NCBI GenBank assembly: GCA_020629115.1
Contig: JAHDDY010000023.1
Span: 10,252 to 47,702 of the forward strand
DNA length: 37,451 nt
From: Paracoccaceae bacterium
Lineage (GTDB): Bacteria; Pseudomonadota; Alphaproteobacteria; Rhodobacterales; Rhodobacteraceae
Reading direction: 5' to 3'
Shown piece after piece: positions 22,512 through 32,292 of the stretch. How positions within the stretch are numbered: position 1 is the first letter of the stretch; each line of letters starts with the position of its first letter. The translations under genes were made by a program, and so were the position numbers. Under the pieces are notes generated by a model. The model did not search any database. It saw nothing but the letters and a program-made list of their open reading frames with translations, and was not told where the DNA came from.

Positions 22512-24470
22512 TCAGCTCCCCATCACGGCGAAAGAGACGAGCGCGGCGACGCCGATGAACATCGCGAGCGCGTAGTGGAAGACGTACCCGCTCTGCACCC
22601 GCGAATAGAGTGCGGTCATGGCGGGGATGATGCCCATGGACAGGCCGTCGATGGCCCCGTCGATGGTGCGCCCGTCGCCCTTCTTCCAGAAGAAGCGGCC
22701 CAGGGCCATGGCCGGGCGCACGAAGATGGTGCGGTACAGCTCGTCGAAGTACCACTTGTTGAGCAGGAAGTCGTAGACCCCCGGGTTCGCCCGGCGCACC
22801 CGCTCGGCCAGGCCGGGATGCAGGATGTACATGTAGAAGGCCAGCCCCGTGCCCGCGAGCATCGCGAAGAAGGGCGAGGCCTTGACCCAGAAGGGGACGT
22901 AATGGGCCGCGTGCACGATGTTGTGCATCTCGTCATACTTCTCGATCAGCACGTAGTTGTCTTTGGCGTGGTAGATGGAATGCCCCCAGAACCAGTGCAT
23001 CGCATCGCCCACGAAGTACTCGTAGAACAGGCCCCCCGCCACGATGGACCCGAGGAACAGGAAGCCCATCGGGATGAGCATCACGGGCGGGCTTTCGTGG
23101 ATATGGGTGTAGGCATCCGGGTCGCCGTTGCGCGGCCCGTGGAAGACCTTGAAGACCAGCCGCCACGAATAGAACGCCGTCATCCCCGCCACCAGCAGCC
23201 CGAGCGCGAAGGCGAAGGTGCCGCCCGTCGTGGGCGAGGCGAAGGCGGTCTCCAGCACCATGTCCTTCGAGAAGAACCCGGCGAAGGGCGGGACGCCGGT
23301 CAACGCCATCGTCCCGACGACCATCAGCACGTAGGTCGGCAGGATCAGCCGCCACAGGCCGCCCATCCTGCGGATGTCCTGCTCGTCCTGCATCGCGTGG
23401 ATGACCGAGCCGCAGCCCAGGAACAGGAGCGCCTTGAAGAAGGCGTGCGTAAACAGGTGGAACATCGCCGCCTCGTACGCGCCGACCCCGGCGGCGAAGA
23501 ACATGTAGCCGAGCTGCGAGCAGGTCGAGTAGGCGACGATGCGCTTGATGTCGTTCTGCACGAGGCCCACGGTCGCCGCGAAGAGGGCCGTGGTCGCGCC
23601 GATATAGGTGATGAACGCGCTGGCCGCCGGGGCGTACTCGAACATCGGGGACAGGCGGCAGACGAGGAAGACCCCCGCCGTCACCATGGTCGCCGCGTGG
23701 ATCAGCGCCGAGACGGGCGTCGGCCCCTCCATCGCGTCGGGCAACCAGGTGTGCAGGAAGAACTGCGCCGATTTCCCCATCGCGCCGATGAACAGCAGCA
23801 AGCACAGCGTGTTCGTCACGCCCAACTCGTAGCCGAGGAAGGAGAAGGTCGCGCTCGCCATGGCCGGCACCTGCGCGAACACCTCGCTGAAGTCGAGCGT
23901 GCCGAAGATGGCGAAGACGCCGAAGATGCCCAGGGCAAGGCCGAAATCGCCCACGCGGTTGACGATGAACGCCTTCATGGACGCGTTGTTCGCGCTGTCC
24001 TTATGATGCCAGAAGCCGATCAGGAGATACGATGCGAGACCCACCCCCTCCCAGCCGAAGAACATCTGCACGAAGTTGTCGGCCGTCACCAGCATGAGCA
24101 TCGCGAAGGTGAAGAGCGAGAGATAGGCGAAGAAGCGCGGCTTCGACGGGTCGTGCTCCATGTAGCCCATCGAATAGACGTGCACGATGGCCGAGACGGA
24201 GGTCACGACGACGAGCATCACGCCCGTCAGCGTGTCGAGCCGGATGCCCCAGTCGACGGCCAGCGCGCCCGATTCCATCCAGCGGAACCAGGTGATGTGC
24301 TCCGGATCGGCCGCGATGGCCCCGGGTAGCCCCGCCCAGGACATGAGCGCGACCAGCACCAGGATGCCGCTCGGGATGAGCTGCGCCAGCCGGTCGCCGA
24401 TCCAGCGCGCGCCGAATCCCGCGATCAGCGCGCCGATGAGGGGGAGAAGGACGATGAGCGAATAGTACAT
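22512..24470 (-). CDS. nuoL: NADH-quinone oxidoreductase subunit L
   Basis: This 652-residue distal proton-pumping subunit of complex I has about 16 transmembrane helices, including the long lateral helix near the C-terminus. Seen are [20 protein letters not shown] with the conserved Glu, [34 protein letters not shown] (35 residues, only part needed), [17 protein letters not shown], and FSKDMVLE. It begins 9 bases after the nuoK stop. Confidence 0.97.
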   Translation of the reverse strand: MYYSLIVLLPLIGALIAGFGARWIGDRLAQLIPSGILVLVALMSWAGLPGAIAADPEHITWFRWMESGALAVDWGIRLDTLTGVMLVVVTSVSAIVHVYSMGYMEHDPSKPRFFAYLSLFTFAMLMLVTADNFVQMFFGWEGVGLASYLLIGFWHHKDSANNASMKAFIVNRVGDFGLALGIFGVFAIFGTLDFSEVFAQVPAMASATFSFLGYELGVTNTLCLLLFIGAMGKSAQFFLHTWLPDAMEGPTPVSALIHAATMVTAGVFLVCRLSPMFEYAPAASAFITYIGATTALFAATVGLVQNDIKRIVAYSTCSQLGYMFFAAGVGAYEAAMFHLFTHAFFKALLFLGCGSVIHAMQDEQDIRRMGGLWRLILPTYVLMVVGTMALTGVPPFAGFFSKDMVLETAFASPTTGGTFAFALGLLVAGMTAFYSWRLVFKVFHGPRNGDPDAYTHIHESPPVMLIPMGFLFLGSIVAGGLFYEYFVGDAMHWFWGHSIYHAKDNYVLIEKYDEMHNIVHAAHYVPFWVKASPFFAMLAGTGLAFYMYILHPGLAERVRRANPGVYDFLLNKWYFDELYRTIFVRPAMALGRFFWKKGDGRTIDGAIDGLSMGIIPAMTALYSRVQSGYVFHYALAMFIGVAALVSFAVMGS

Positions 24471-24479
24471 GGAAAGTCC

Positions 24480-24788
24480 TCAGCCCCGCATCACGTTGAC
24501 GTCTTCGACCGCGATGGTGCCCCGGTTTCGGTGGAAGCAGACGAGGATCGCGAGGCCGATGGCGGCCTCGGCGGCGGCCACCGTCAGCACGAACATCGTG
24601 AACACCTGCCCACCCAGATCGTTGAGATGCGTCGAGAAGGCGACGAAGTTGATATTCACGGCCAGGAGCATCAGCTCGATGGACATGAGGATGATGATGA
24701 CGTTCTTCCGGTTCAGGAAGATGCCGAAGATGCCGATGACGAACAGCAGGGATGCCACCGTCAGGTAATGCGTCAGTCCGATTTCCAT
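24480..24788 (-). CDS. nuoK: NADH-quinone oxidoreductase subunit K
   Basis: This 102-residue membrane subunit of complex I has three helices and links the hydrophilic arm to the antiporter chain. The conserved [14 protein letters not shown] contains the Glu needed for proton transfer, and [18 protein letters not shown] contains the second buried Glu. The ATG at 24788 follows AGGAAG. It sits 23 bases after the nuoJ stop in the normal J-K-L order. Confidence 0.97.
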   Translation of the reverse strand: MEIGLTHYLTVASLLFVIGIFGIFLNRKNVIIILMSIELMLLAVNINFVAFSTHLNDLGGQVFTMFVLTVAAAEAAIGLAILVCFHRNRGTIAVEDVNVMRG

Positions 24789-24811
24789 GGTCTTCCTTCC
24801 TCCCGGCGGCC

Positions 24812-25408
24812 CTAAAGGCTCTGGCCGGGACGCACGTCCTTCAGCTCGACCGCCGTCTGCGGATCGCGGTACATCTGCTCCAGCACGTTCTGCTTCTTCA
24901 CGCCCTCGCGGTGGCGCAGGGTCAGGACGATGGCCCCGACCATGGCGACCAGCAGGATCAGCCCCGCCGCCTGGAACGCGTAGACGTACCGCGTGTAGAC
25001 CACCGATCCGAGCGCGTGGGCGTTGGTCATGCCGTAGACGGCCCCCGGCTCGATGTTCTCCTGCTCCATCCCGGTCCAGGCGGCGAAGCCGACGCTGAGC
25101 TGGATGACGAGGATGACGCCGATGGCGAGCCCCAGCGGCAGGTACTGCGCCACCCGCCCGCGCAGCTCCGCGAAGTCGATGTCGAGCATCATCACCACGA
25201 AGAGGAACAGGACCGCGACCGCGCCGACATAGATGATCATCAGCAGCATCGCGAGGAACTCGGCCCCCATCATCACGAACAGTCCCGCCGTCGAGAAGAA
25301 GGCGAGGATGAGCCAGAGCACCGAATGCACCGGGTTCCTCGCGAAGACCACGAGCGTCCCGGCGATCACGGCCACGATGGAGAACATGTAGAAGGCGACG
25401 GCTTGCAT
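24812..25408 (-). CDS. nuoJ: NADH-quinone oxidoreductase subunit J
   Basis: This complex I membrane subunit of 198 residues has five helices. The helix [20 protein letters not shown] holds the pi-bulge region that moves during turnover, followed by [12 protein letters not shown]. The frame stays open upstream to 25468, but the start at 25408 is chosen because AAGGA lies 8 bases before it. That ATG also overlaps the stop of the 70-residue gene upstream by one base (TAATG), which implies coupling. Confidence 0.95.
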   Translation of the reverse strand: MQAVAFYMFSIVAVIAGTLVVFARNPVHSVLWLILAFFSTAGLFVMMGAEFLAMLLMIIYVGAVAVLFLFVVMMLDIDFAELRGRVAQYLPLGLAIGVILVIQLSVGFAAWTGMEQENIEPGAVYGMTNAHALGSVVYTRYVYAFQAAGLILLVAMVGAIVLTLRHREGVKKQNVLEQMYRDPQTAVELKDVRPGQSL

Positions 25409-25620
25409 TATGCGCGTCCTTCCTTTTCGGTCGGAAAGTTGGGCCACGGTGCGTGGGCGAAGAGCCACAGGGCGACGAAGTTGAGACCCGGCACCACGCC
25501 GACGAGCGCGAGCCAGGGCGAGTAGCCGACGCGCCGGAGGACGATCGACACCGGATAGGCGAAGACGAACAGGTAGCCGAAGAAAGCCAGGATGTGCCAG
25601 GTCTCGACCCCGTCCATCAT
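25408..25620 (-). CDS. Small two-helix membrane protein of unknown function in the nuo operon
   Basis: The frame encodes 70 residues beginning [16 protein letters not shown]. Two hydrophobic segments (about 9-27 and 36-55) flank a basic loop, [11 protein letters not shown], and the tail is polar, [13 protein letters not shown]. The R-x-G-x-x-W-x-A-L then P-G-x-N pattern recalls many small uncharacterised inner-membrane proteins, but I cannot name the family. It starts 10 bases after nuoI with GAGGGA before it, and its TAA shares a base with the nuoJ ATG (TAATG), so it is well placed to be translated. Extra small ORFs are known in Rhodobacter nuo clusters. It may aid complex I assembly, but that is inference. 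Confidence 0.75.
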   Translation of the reverse strand: MMDGVETWHILAFFGYLFVFAYPVSIVLRRVGYSPWLALVGVVPGLNFVALWLFAHAPWPNFPTEKEGRA

Positions 25621-25630
25621 CGCGCGTCCC

Positions 25631-26122
25631 TCACCGATACGCCGCGTCGAGTTCGAGGTTGCGGGCGATGACGCCCTCCCACCGCTCGCCGTTGTCGAGC
25701 AGCTTCTCCTTGTTGTAGTACAGTTCCGCGCGCGTCTCGGTCGCGAATTCGATGTTCGGCCCTTCGACGATGGCATCGACCGGGCAGGCCTCCTGACAGA
25801 AGCCGCAATAGATGCATTTCGTCATGTCGATGTCGTAGCGCGTCGTCCGGCGCGAGCCGTCCTCGCGCGGCTCGGCGTCGATATGGATCGCCTGGGCCGG
25901 GCAGACCGCCTCGCACAGCTTGCAGGCGATGCACCGCTCCTCGCCGTTCGGATAGCGGCGCAGGGCGTGCTCGCCGCGAAAGCGCGGGGATTGCGGACCC
26001 TTTTCGTGGGGGTAGTTGATGGTGGCCTTCGGCTTCATGAAGTACTTGAACCCCACCTTGAAGCCGCCGACGAAATCCATCATCGCCAGATACCAGCCGG
26101 CGCGCGCCCAATCGGTCGCCAT
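25631..26122 (-). CDS. nuoI: NADH-quinone oxidoreductase subunit I
   Basis: This 163-residue peripheral-arm subunit carries clusters N6a and N6b, which pass electrons toward the quinone site. The two 8Fe-ferredoxin motifs are complete: C64, C67, C70, C74 and C103, C106, C109, C113. The N-terminal amphipathic region ([20 protein letters not shown]) seats it on the membrane. The ATG at 26122 lies 2 bases after the nuoH stop, so the open frame that continues upstream is a nuoH shadow. Confidence 0.97.
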   Translation of the reverse strand: MATDWARAGWYLAMMDFVGGFKVGFKYFMKPKATINYPHEKGPQSPRFRGEHALRRYPNGEERCIACKLCEAVCPAQAIHIDAEPREDGSRRTTRYDIDMTKCIYCGFCQEACPVDAIVEGPNIEFATETRAELYYNKEKLLDNGERWEGVIARNLELDAAYR

Positions 26123-26124
26123 GC

Positions 26125-27216
26125 TTACAGATCCTCCTGGAGAACGGGTTCGGGGGTGACGAGCGGAGCGCTCACGATGGCCGCGCCGCGACCCTTCTCG
26201 TACGCATCCTCGCTGTAGGCCCACGGCGTCACGTCGAAGATCTTCATCCACGCGGCGGTCAGCACGACGAAGGCGAGGCTGAGCGGCAGGAACACCTTCC
26301 ACCCCAGCCGCATGAGCTGGTCGTAGCGGTAGCGCGGCACGATGGCCTTCACCATGGCGAACATGAAGAAGAAGAACACGACCTTGAGGACGAACCAGAA
26401 CAGTCCGTGCCCGACCCCGATGGGCGAGAGCCAGCCGCCGAAGAACAGGATCGTCGTCAGCGCGCACATCATCACGATGTTCATGTACTCGCCGATCATG
26501 AACAACAGGTACGGCGTGGACGAGTACTCGACCTGATACCCGGCCACCAGCTCCGACTCGGCCTCGGGCAGGTCGAAGGGCGGGCGGTTCGTCTCGGCCA
26601 GCGCCGAGATGAAGAAGACGATGAAGATGACCGGCTGCTTGAGGAAGAACCAGGAGAACACCCCGGCCCCGTCCTGCGCCAGCACGATGTCCGTCAGGTT
26701 CAGCGAGCCGACCATCAGCAGCACGCAGACGATGACGAAGCCGATGGACACCTCGTAGGACACCATCTGCGCCGCCGAGCGCAGGCCGCCGAGGAACGGG
26801 TATTTCGAGTTCCCGGCCCAGCCGCCCATGATGACGCCGTAGACGCCCAAGGACGAGATCGCGAAGAGGTAGAGGATGCCGACGTTCATGTCGGAGATGA
26901 CCCACCCTTCCGCGAAGGGAATCGCCACCCAGGCGATCGACGCCAGAACGAAGGTCAGCATCGGCGCGAGCAGGAAGACCGCGCGGTCCGCCCCGGCCGG
27001 GACCACGATCTCCTTCATCACGAATTTCAGGAAGTCCGCGAAGGATTGCAGCAACCCGAACGGCCCGACCACGTTCGGCCCCTTGCGCAACTGCACCGCC
27101 GCCCAGACCTTGCGGTCCATGTAGAGCAGGAAGGCCAGCGACACGAGCACGACCACCATCACGAGAAGGCACTGGCCGAGAATGGTCAGGAAGAGCCAGA
27201 AGCCGTGATCGTCCAT
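26125..27216 (-). CDS. nuoH: NADH-quinone oxidoreductase subunit H
   Basis: This 363-residue membrane subunit has about eight helices and forms the quinone cavity with NuoB and NuoD. Signs are [20 protein letters not shown], the acidic quinone-loop [20 protein letters not shown], and [18 protein letters not shown]. The C-terminal tail after AWMKIF is longer and more polar than in E. coli. It starts 122 bases downstream of the Uma2-type gene. Only a weak ribosome site (GGGTATCTCCC before ATG) is seen, which is unusual for a gene inside this otherwise tight operon. Confidence 0.97.
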   Translation of the reverse strand: MDDHGFWLFLTILGQCLLVMVVVLVSLAFLLYMDRKVWAAVQLRKGPNVVGPFGLLQSFADFLKFVMKEIVVPAGADRAVFLLAPMLTFVLASIAWVAIPFAEGWVISDMNVGILYLFAISSLGVYGVIMGGWAGNSKYPFLGGLRSAAQMVSYEVSIGFVIVCVLLMVGSLNLTDIVLAQDGAGVFSWFFLKQPVIFIVFFISALAETNRPPFDLPEAESELVAGYQVEYSSTPYLLFMIGEYMNIVMMCALTTILFFGGWLSPIGVGHGLFWFVLKVVFFFFMFAMVKAIVPRYRYDQLMRLGWKVFLPLSLAFVVLTAAWMKIFDVTPWAYSEDAYEKGRGAAIVSAPLVTPEPVLQEDL

Positions 27217-27338
27217 GGGAGATACCCGTCAGGTTGCAGTGCGGTAGGATCGGAAGGTCTGCGGCGCTCTCTCTAAGACCCTTGGCCGGACAGCGCCACA
27301 GGAAAATGGTGCACAGGATCGTCGCGGGGGAAGACGCG

Positions 27339-27926
27339 TCACAGACGCACCCCCTTCAGCACGTCCACGAGGCGAAACGGCGCGTCCGGGGCGCAGAGCG
27401 GGGCGAGGGGAGCGGTCCAGTCGAGGGTCTCGATGCTCCGGTACCCTTCGGGGGACGGGTCGCGATGGCGATGGACGGTCCGCGTCACCAGATCGACGAT
27501 CCAGTATTCCGGCAGGCCGGAGATACCGTAGAGGCGCGCCTTGGCCCTGATATCCTGGTTGCGGGTGCTGTCGGATATCTCCACCGCAAGCACGATGTCG
27601 TCCGGTTCCCGGAAGCCCGGCTCTATGTCGCGCGGACAGACGAGAATGTCGGGCGCGCGCATCGTCGTCTCGCCGAAGAAGACGCCGATATCCGTGCCGA
27701 TGTCGAACCGATCCCCGATAGTCACCTCCAGCCGTGACCCGATCTTCATCAGCACATTGCCGTGCGGCGATTTCGCGGGAGACACATGGACCAGCACTCC
27801 GTCGATCAGCTCCACCCTGCCGAGGTCGGAGAGCGCGCCCGCCTCCGCCATCGCCTCGACCATCGCGCGGTCGAGCCGCGCGATGGGCATCTCCTCGCCG
27901 TCGATGATGGCGACGGGCGCGGGCAT
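27339..27926 (-). CDS. Uma2-family (DUF820) putative PD-(D/E)xK nuclease
   Basis: This 195-residue protein has the restriction-endonuclease-like fold of the Uma2 family. The N-terminal [14 protein letters not shown] (37-50) is the family start. The likely catalytic set is D93 in APDI, E116 in VEISDST and K129 in RAKARLYG, followed by LPEYWIVDL. Cellular roles of Uma2 proteins are unknown; they occur in large numbers in some genomes and have been linked to mobile elements. The ATG at 27926 shares its A with the nuoG TGA (TGATG), so it is coupled to nuoG. It sits inside the complex I operon between nuoG and nuoH, which is not a standard place. Confidence 0.88.
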   Translation of the reverse strand: MPAPVAIIDGEEMPIARLDRAMVEAMAEAGALSDLGRVELIDGVLVHVSPAKSPHGNVLMKIGSRLEVTIGDRFDIGTDIGVFFGETTMRAPDILVCPRDIEPGFREPDDIVLAVEISDSTRNQDIRAKARLYGISGLPEYWIVDLVTRTVHRHRDPSPEGYRSIETLDWTAPLAPLCAPDAPFRLVDVLKGVRL

Positions 27927-30013
27927 CACTCGGCAGCCATCGGGACGCCCGACCGCTCCTCCTGCAGCTTCGAGCATTCGGCCATGGTCTCGGAGGCGCG
28001 GGCGATGGCGTTGGTGAAGTAGAAATCCTCCACCACCGGCTCGAACGGCGCGTCGCCGACGGACCCGCCACCCCGCTCCGCGCGCCATTCGGCGGGTTCC
28101 ACGGTCCCGAGGCGGGCGAGGTGCGGCGCGGCCTCGAAGACGGCCTTGCGCACCTGCTCGATGGTGTCGAAGGGCAGCGGTTCGCCCAGGCGCTCGGACA
28201 GGGCGCGCAGGATGGCCCAGTCCTCCTTCGCCTCGCCCAGCGGCGCGGCGGCGCGGCTTGCGAGCTGCGGGCGACCCTCCAGATTCACGTAGAGGCCGGA
28301 CTGCTCGGCCCAGGCGGCGGCGGGCAGGATGACGTCGGCGCGATGCGCGCCCCGATCGCCGTGGTGCCCCTGATAGACGACGAAGCTCCGGCCCAGGCGG
28401 TCGGCGGAAATCTCGTCCGCGCCGAGAAGGTACAATACCTCGATCTCGCCCGACTGCGCGGCGTCGAGGATGGCGTCGGTACCCTTGCCCCCCTCCTGGG
28501 GAACGAAGCCGATCTCCATGCCGCCGACCCGGCTCGCCGCCGTGTGCAGCACGCCGAAGCCCGTCCAGCCGTCCGAGACCGCGCCGACCTCGTCCGCCAG
28601 CGCCATCGCCGCGCCCATGATGGCGGCGGCGTCCGGGTGGGTCAGCGCCGATCCGCCCAGCACGATCATCGGGCGCTTCGCATCCTTGAGGATCGCGCCG
28701 AAATCCGTGTCGAGGACGGACGAGAGCATCGAGGCATCCTCGCCGAGGGGCGCGTATTCGTAGGTCAGGTCGACCTGCGGCCCGATCAGACCCACCTCGG
28801 TCCCGGCCAGCCACGCCTTGCGGATGCGCGCGTTCAGGACCGCGCTCTCCAGCCGGGGATTCGCCCCGATCAGCAGAATGGCATCCGCGTCCTCGATGCC
28901 CTGCACCGTCGGATTGAACAGCCATGCCGCGCGGTTGTCGCTCGGCAGATGCGCGCCGTCCTGTCGGCAATCCATGTTCGGCGAGCCGATCTGGCCCATG
29001 AGGCCTTTGAGCGCCCACATCGCCTCGACCGAGACCAGATCGCCCGCGATGGCCCCGACCTTCGCGCCGTCCAGCCCGTCGAGCCGCGCGCGGATGGCCG
29101 CGAAGGCCTGCTCCCAAGACGCGGGCGCAAGCTTGCCGTCCTCGCCGCGCACATACGGGCTGTCGAGCCGCTGGCGTGCGAGGCCGTCGATGTAGAATCG
29201 CGCCTTGTCGGAGATCCATTCCTCGTTCACGGCGTCGTTGTTGACCGGCATGACCCGGCGCACGGTCACGCCCTCGGTGTCGATGCGGATGTTGGCCCCG
29301 AGCGCGTCCGACACGTCAACGCTCTGGGTCTTGCGCACCTCCCAGGGGCGGGCGCGAAAGGCGTAGGGGCGCGAGGTCAGCGCACCGACGGGGCACAGGT
29401 CGATGACGTTGCCCTGAAGCTCGCTGACGAGCGCGGCGTCCAGATAGGACACGATCTCCGCATCCTCGCCCCGGCCGGTGCAGCCCATCTCCGGCACGCC
29501 CGCCACCTCGGTCGCGAAGCGCACGCAACGGGTGCACTGGATGCAACGGGTCATGTGCGTCTTGATGAGCGGGCCGAGGCTGATCTCGGCCATGGCGCGC
29601 TTGTGCTCGGCATAGCGCGACCCGGCCTTGCCGTAGGCCATCGCCTGATCCTGGAGGTCGCATTCCCCGGCCTGATCGCAGATCGGGCAGTCGAGGGGGT
29701 GGTTGATGAGCAGGAACTCCATCACCCCCTCGCGCGCGGACTTGACGAGCGCCGAGTTGGTGCGGATTTCCGGCGGCTCCCCGTCGCGCCCGCCGCGCAG
29801 GTCCTTCACCTGCATCGCGCAGGAGGCCATCGGCTTTGGCGCGCCGACCGCCTCGACGAGGCACATGCGGCAGTTGCCCGCGATGGACAGGCGCTCGTGG
29901 TAGCAGAAGCGCGGGATCTCCTTGCCCGCTTCCTCGCAGGCCTGAAGCACGGTCAGGTCGGGGTCGAACTCGAATTCCTCGCCGTCGATGACGACTGTGC
30001 GCGGGTCGGCCAT
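27926..30013 (-). CDS. nuoG: NADH-quinone oxidoreductase subunit G
   Basis: This 695-residue peripheral-arm subunit carries several Fe-S clusters. The N-terminal ligands are complete: [2Fe-2S] C37, C48, C51, C65; the His-ligated N5 set H105, C109, C112, C118; and the N4 set C157, C160, C163, C207. The rest is the molybdopterin-oxidoreductase-like domain, here without a cofactor role. The ATG at 30013 starts the standard MADPRTVVIDG; two earlier Met codons in frame (to 30076) have no family support. In relatives nuoE and nuoF precede nuoG, but here a divergent gene does, so this looks like the first gene of a split operon. Confidence 0.95.
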   Translation of the reverse strand: MADPRTVVIDGEEFEFDPDLTVLQACEEAGKEIPRFCYHERLSIAGNCRMCLVEAVGAPKPMASCAMQVKDLRGGRDGEPPEIRTNSALVKSAREGVMEFLLINHPLDCPICDQAGECDLQDQAMAYGKAGSRYAEHKRAMAEISLGPLIKTHMTRCIQCTRCVRFATEVAGVPEMGCTGRGEDAEIVSYLDAALVSELQGNVIDLCPVGALTSRPYAFRARPWEVRKTQSVDVSDALGANIRIDTEGVTVRRVMPVNNDAVNEEWISDKARFYIDGLARQRLDSPYVRGEDGKLAPASWEQAFAAIRARLDGLDGAKVGAIAGDLVSVEAMWALKGLMGQIGSPNMDCRQDGAHLPSDNRAAWLFNPTVQGIEDADAILLIGANPRLESAVLNARIRKAWLAGTEVGLIGPQVDLTYEYAPLGEDASMLSSVLDTDFGAILKDAKRPMIVLGGSALTHPDAAAIMGAAMALADEVGAVSDGWTGFGVLHTAASRVGGMEIGFVPQEGGKGTDAILDAAQSGEIEVLYLLGADEISADRLGRSFVVYQGHHGDRGAHRADVILPAAAWAEQSGLYVNLEGRPQLASRAAAPLGEAKEDWAILRALSERLGEPLPFDTIEQVRKAVFEAAPHLARLGTVEPAEWRAERGGGSVGDAPFEPVVEDFYFTNAIARASETMAECSKLQEERSGVPMAAE

Positions 30014-30225
30014 GGGCAATATGTCCTCGTAAGTCTGTCGCAGGGGCGGCATAGCGCAACGCCCGGCGCAATTCACGCGCTTTTATCAAAGGACCGCGGC
30101 CGGGTCGATGCGTCGGTTTGGCCCCCGGGCATCCCGGACGGGCGGCCGGCGGCGCACAAGTCGTTGCGGCGGCGACGCATCCGGGGCAGAAGGGGCGCGA
30201 CGACATTTCGGGGTGGGAGCGTAAC

Positions 30226-31194
30226 GTGCGGATTCTGATCATCGGCGGCGGCGGGTTCGTCGGGCGCAAGCTCGCGGAACGGCTGGCCGGGAACGGCACC
30301 CTGCGCGGCGAGACCATCGCGCATCTCGCCCTCGCGGACCTGGCGGAGCCGGAGCCGGTATCCGCCCCCTTCCCCGTCACCGCCCACGCCCTCGACATCG
30401 CGGATCGCCCGGCGGTCGACGCCCTGCTCGCGTCGGACTGGGACGTGATCTACCACCTCGCGGCGGTGGTCAGCGCGCAGGCGGAGGCCGATTTCGTCGC
30501 CGGAATGCGCACGAACTTCTTCGGCACCTTCAACATCCTCGAAGCCTGCCGCGAGCGCGTCCACACCCCCGTCCTCGTCTACGCCTCCAGCGTCGCGGCC
30601 TACAGCACCGACGTGCCCCAGCCCGTCGCCGACTGGACGGCCACGACGCCGCAGACGAGCTACGGCACCCAGAAGGCCGTCGGCGAGCTGCTGCTGAACG
30701 ACTACAGCCGCCGCGGCTTCGTGGACGGACGCGGGGCGCGGTTGCCGACGGTCGTGGTGCGCCCTGGCGCGCCCAACGCCGCCGCCTCGTCCTTCTTCTC
30801 CTCCATCATCCGCGAGCCGCTCCAGGGGGAGCCGGCGATGTGCCCGGTGGACGTGTCGCAGGAGGTCTGGCTCGCCTCGCCGCGCGTCACGGTCGGGAAC
30901 CTCGTCTCCCTCGCCGAGATCGAGGGGGAGGCCCTGGGCGGGATGCGCACGCTGTCGCTGCCGGGGATGACCATCACCGTCGAGGCGATGCTCGAGGCCC
31001 TGCGCGCGGTGGCGGGCGAGAATGTGCTCGGCCTCGTGGATCACGGGCGCGACCCGAAGATCGAGGAGATCGTGCGCGGGTGGTCCGCCCGGCTGGAGGC
31101 CGACCGCGCCCTCGCCCTCGGCCTCGAACGCGACGAGGATTTCGAGCGCATCATCCGGGACTTCATGGCGACGGACATGCGCCCCCCGGCCTGA
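30226..31194 (+). CDS. denD: NAD-dependent epimerase/dehydratase family, D-erythronate dehydrogenase-like
   Basis: This 322-residue extended-SDR protein starts RILIIGGGGFVGRKL with the Rossmann GxxGxxG. The catalytic S121/S122 lies in YASSVAAY, and Y146 and K150 in SYGTQK. The VVVRPGAPNAAASSFFSSIIREPL segment is typical of the D-erythronate/uronate dehydrogenase group (DenD), which oxidises the C2 or C3 hydroxyl of a four-carbon sugar acid. The GTG at 30226 has GGGAG 6 bases upstream; the frame is open upstream to 30118 but with no family match. The other erythronate genes (kinase, isomerase) are not adjacent, so the substrate is provisional. It is divergent from nuoG across 212 bases in which I could name no firm promoter. 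Confidence 0.8.
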   Translation: MRILIIGGGGFVGRKLAERLAGNGTLRGETIAHLALADLAEPEPVSAPFPVTAHALDIADRPAVDALLASDWDVIYHLAAVVSAQAEADFVAGMRTNFFGTFNILEACRERVHTPVLVYASSVAAYSTDVPQPVADWTATTPQTSYGTQKAVGELLLNDYSRRGFVDGRGARLPTVVVRPGAPNAAASSFFSSIIREPLQGEPAMCPVDVSQEVWLASPRVTVGNLVSLAEIEGEALGGMRTLSLPGMTITVEAMLEALRAVAGENVLGLVDHGRDPKIEEIVRGWSARLEADRALALGLERDEDFERIIRDFMATDMRPPA

Positions 31195-31229
31195 GCGACT
31201 GCGCCGCCCGAGACCCGCCTCTCGACCGC

Positions 31230-32168
31230 TCAGCGCGCATCCGGGAAACCGGCCAGGCTCATCGCTTCCTCATGGCATGGGACGACGGCGCAGATTTCCG
31301 CGAAGGAGCGCGAACCCGGCGCGCCCTGGCCGGGATACGGGGCGCGATGGATCGCCGCGAGAACGTCGGCGACCCACGCGTCGGGAAGCGTCGCCGGGGC
31401 GACCAGCACCGAATCCGTCGTTACCGTCCGGATCGGTGCCGGTACGAAGGGATAGGCACCGGCCGGAACCGTCGCCGGGCGATAGGACGGATCGCGTGCC
31501 ATCAGGGTCGCGACCGTGCCGGCATCGACGCTTATCAGACGAATCGAACAGGTCTCCGCAAGGCGGGACAACATGATCGACGGATGTCCCGTCACCATTG
31601 CGACCGCATCGACGCGCCCCTCGCACAGGTCAATGTGGTAATCCACCTCCGTGCCCGTGACGAGGCTCATGCTTTCCTCGCCCAGACCCGACGCGCCCAT
31701 CAGCGCGCGAAAGGTCCAGTTACTGCCCGAATACGGCGCACCGACCGCCACCCGCCCTCCGACGAGATCGCCAAAGGTCCACATCGGTCCGTCGGACCGG
31801 GCGACGATGGTCAGGGTGGAGGGATAGAGCACGGCCAGGGCGCGCAGGGTCGAATTGTCCCCCGGAATCCACGTCCCCTCCTGCCATGTCTCCCCCTGCC
31901 ACGCCGCACGCAGAACGTCCTTCTGCAAGATGGCAAGCTGCGCATCGCCGAGATTCAGCGCGTAGACGCTGTCGACCGTGCCATCCGTCGTGAGAATCGT
32001 GCAGGTATGGGGCGTCGACCCGTTCACGTCGCGGCAGACCGCGCCCGCGGCGGAATACGCATCCCCGCCCCGCTGGCCTGCAGCAATGACAAGGGGCGCG
32101 CGGTCCTGAGCCTGCGCGGCCGCCCCCGCCATCAGGAACACCAGACACAACCAACGCCAAACGTGCAT
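31230..32168 (-). CDS. TAXI-family TRAP transporter solute-binding protein (orphan)
   Basis: This 312-residue exported protein has a signal peptide (about 1-20, ending AAAQAQ) followed by the TAXI fold: PLVIAAGQRGGDAYSAAGAVC, DGTVDSVYALNLGDAQLAILQ, VAVGAPYSGSNWTFRAL, and a C-terminal region with TTDSVLVAPATLPDAWV. TAXI proteins capture solutes such as glutamate-like or alpha-keto acids for a fused TRAP permease, but no dctM/dctQ-type gene is in the window. The start at 32168 has GGAAGG 6 bases upstream, better than the ATG at 32195. Six Cys residues suggest disulfides. It could be a sensor or an orphan binding protein. Confidence 0.82.
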   Translation of the reverse strand: MHVWRWLCLVFLMAGAAAQAQDRAPLVIAAGQRGGDAYSAAGAVCRDVNGSTPHTCTILTTDGTVDSVYALNLGDAQLAILQKDVLRAAWQGETWQEGTWIPGDNSTLRALAVLYPSTLTIVARSDGPMWTFGDLVGGRVAVGAPYSGSNWTFRALMGASGLGEESMSLVTGTEVDYHIDLCEGRVDAVAMVTGHPSIMLSRLAETCSIRLISVDAGTVATLMARDPSYRPATVPAGAYPFVPAPIRTVTTDSVLVAPATLPDAWVADVLAAIHRAPYPGQGAPGSRSFAEICAVVPCHEEAMSLAGFPDAR

Positions 32169-32292
32169 TTGCGGCCTTCCATAATCTCTACGCATGGCCT
32201 TTTCGCGCCGGAATTCGTCCGTGTCCAGAGAAAATATCGCCTTCGCACATGCATCGTGAAGACAGGGTCACCTAGCGTAATCTTTACAAAAG

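Noticed and set aside
19309-24329. Three long plus-strand frames (578, 680 and 653 codons) opposite nuoL, nuoM and nuoN
   Set aside because: His/Asp/Arg/Gln-rich antisense products are the usual mirror of hydrophobic membrane proteins; no motifs are seen.
25631-27172. 513-codon frame suggesting an N-terminal extension of NuoI
   Set aside because: The extra part is an out-of-frame reading of nuoH; NuoI has a normal start at 26122.
28121-30238. 705-codon plus-strand frame opposite nuoG
   Set aside because: Antisense shadow of a gene with all Fe-S ligands in place.
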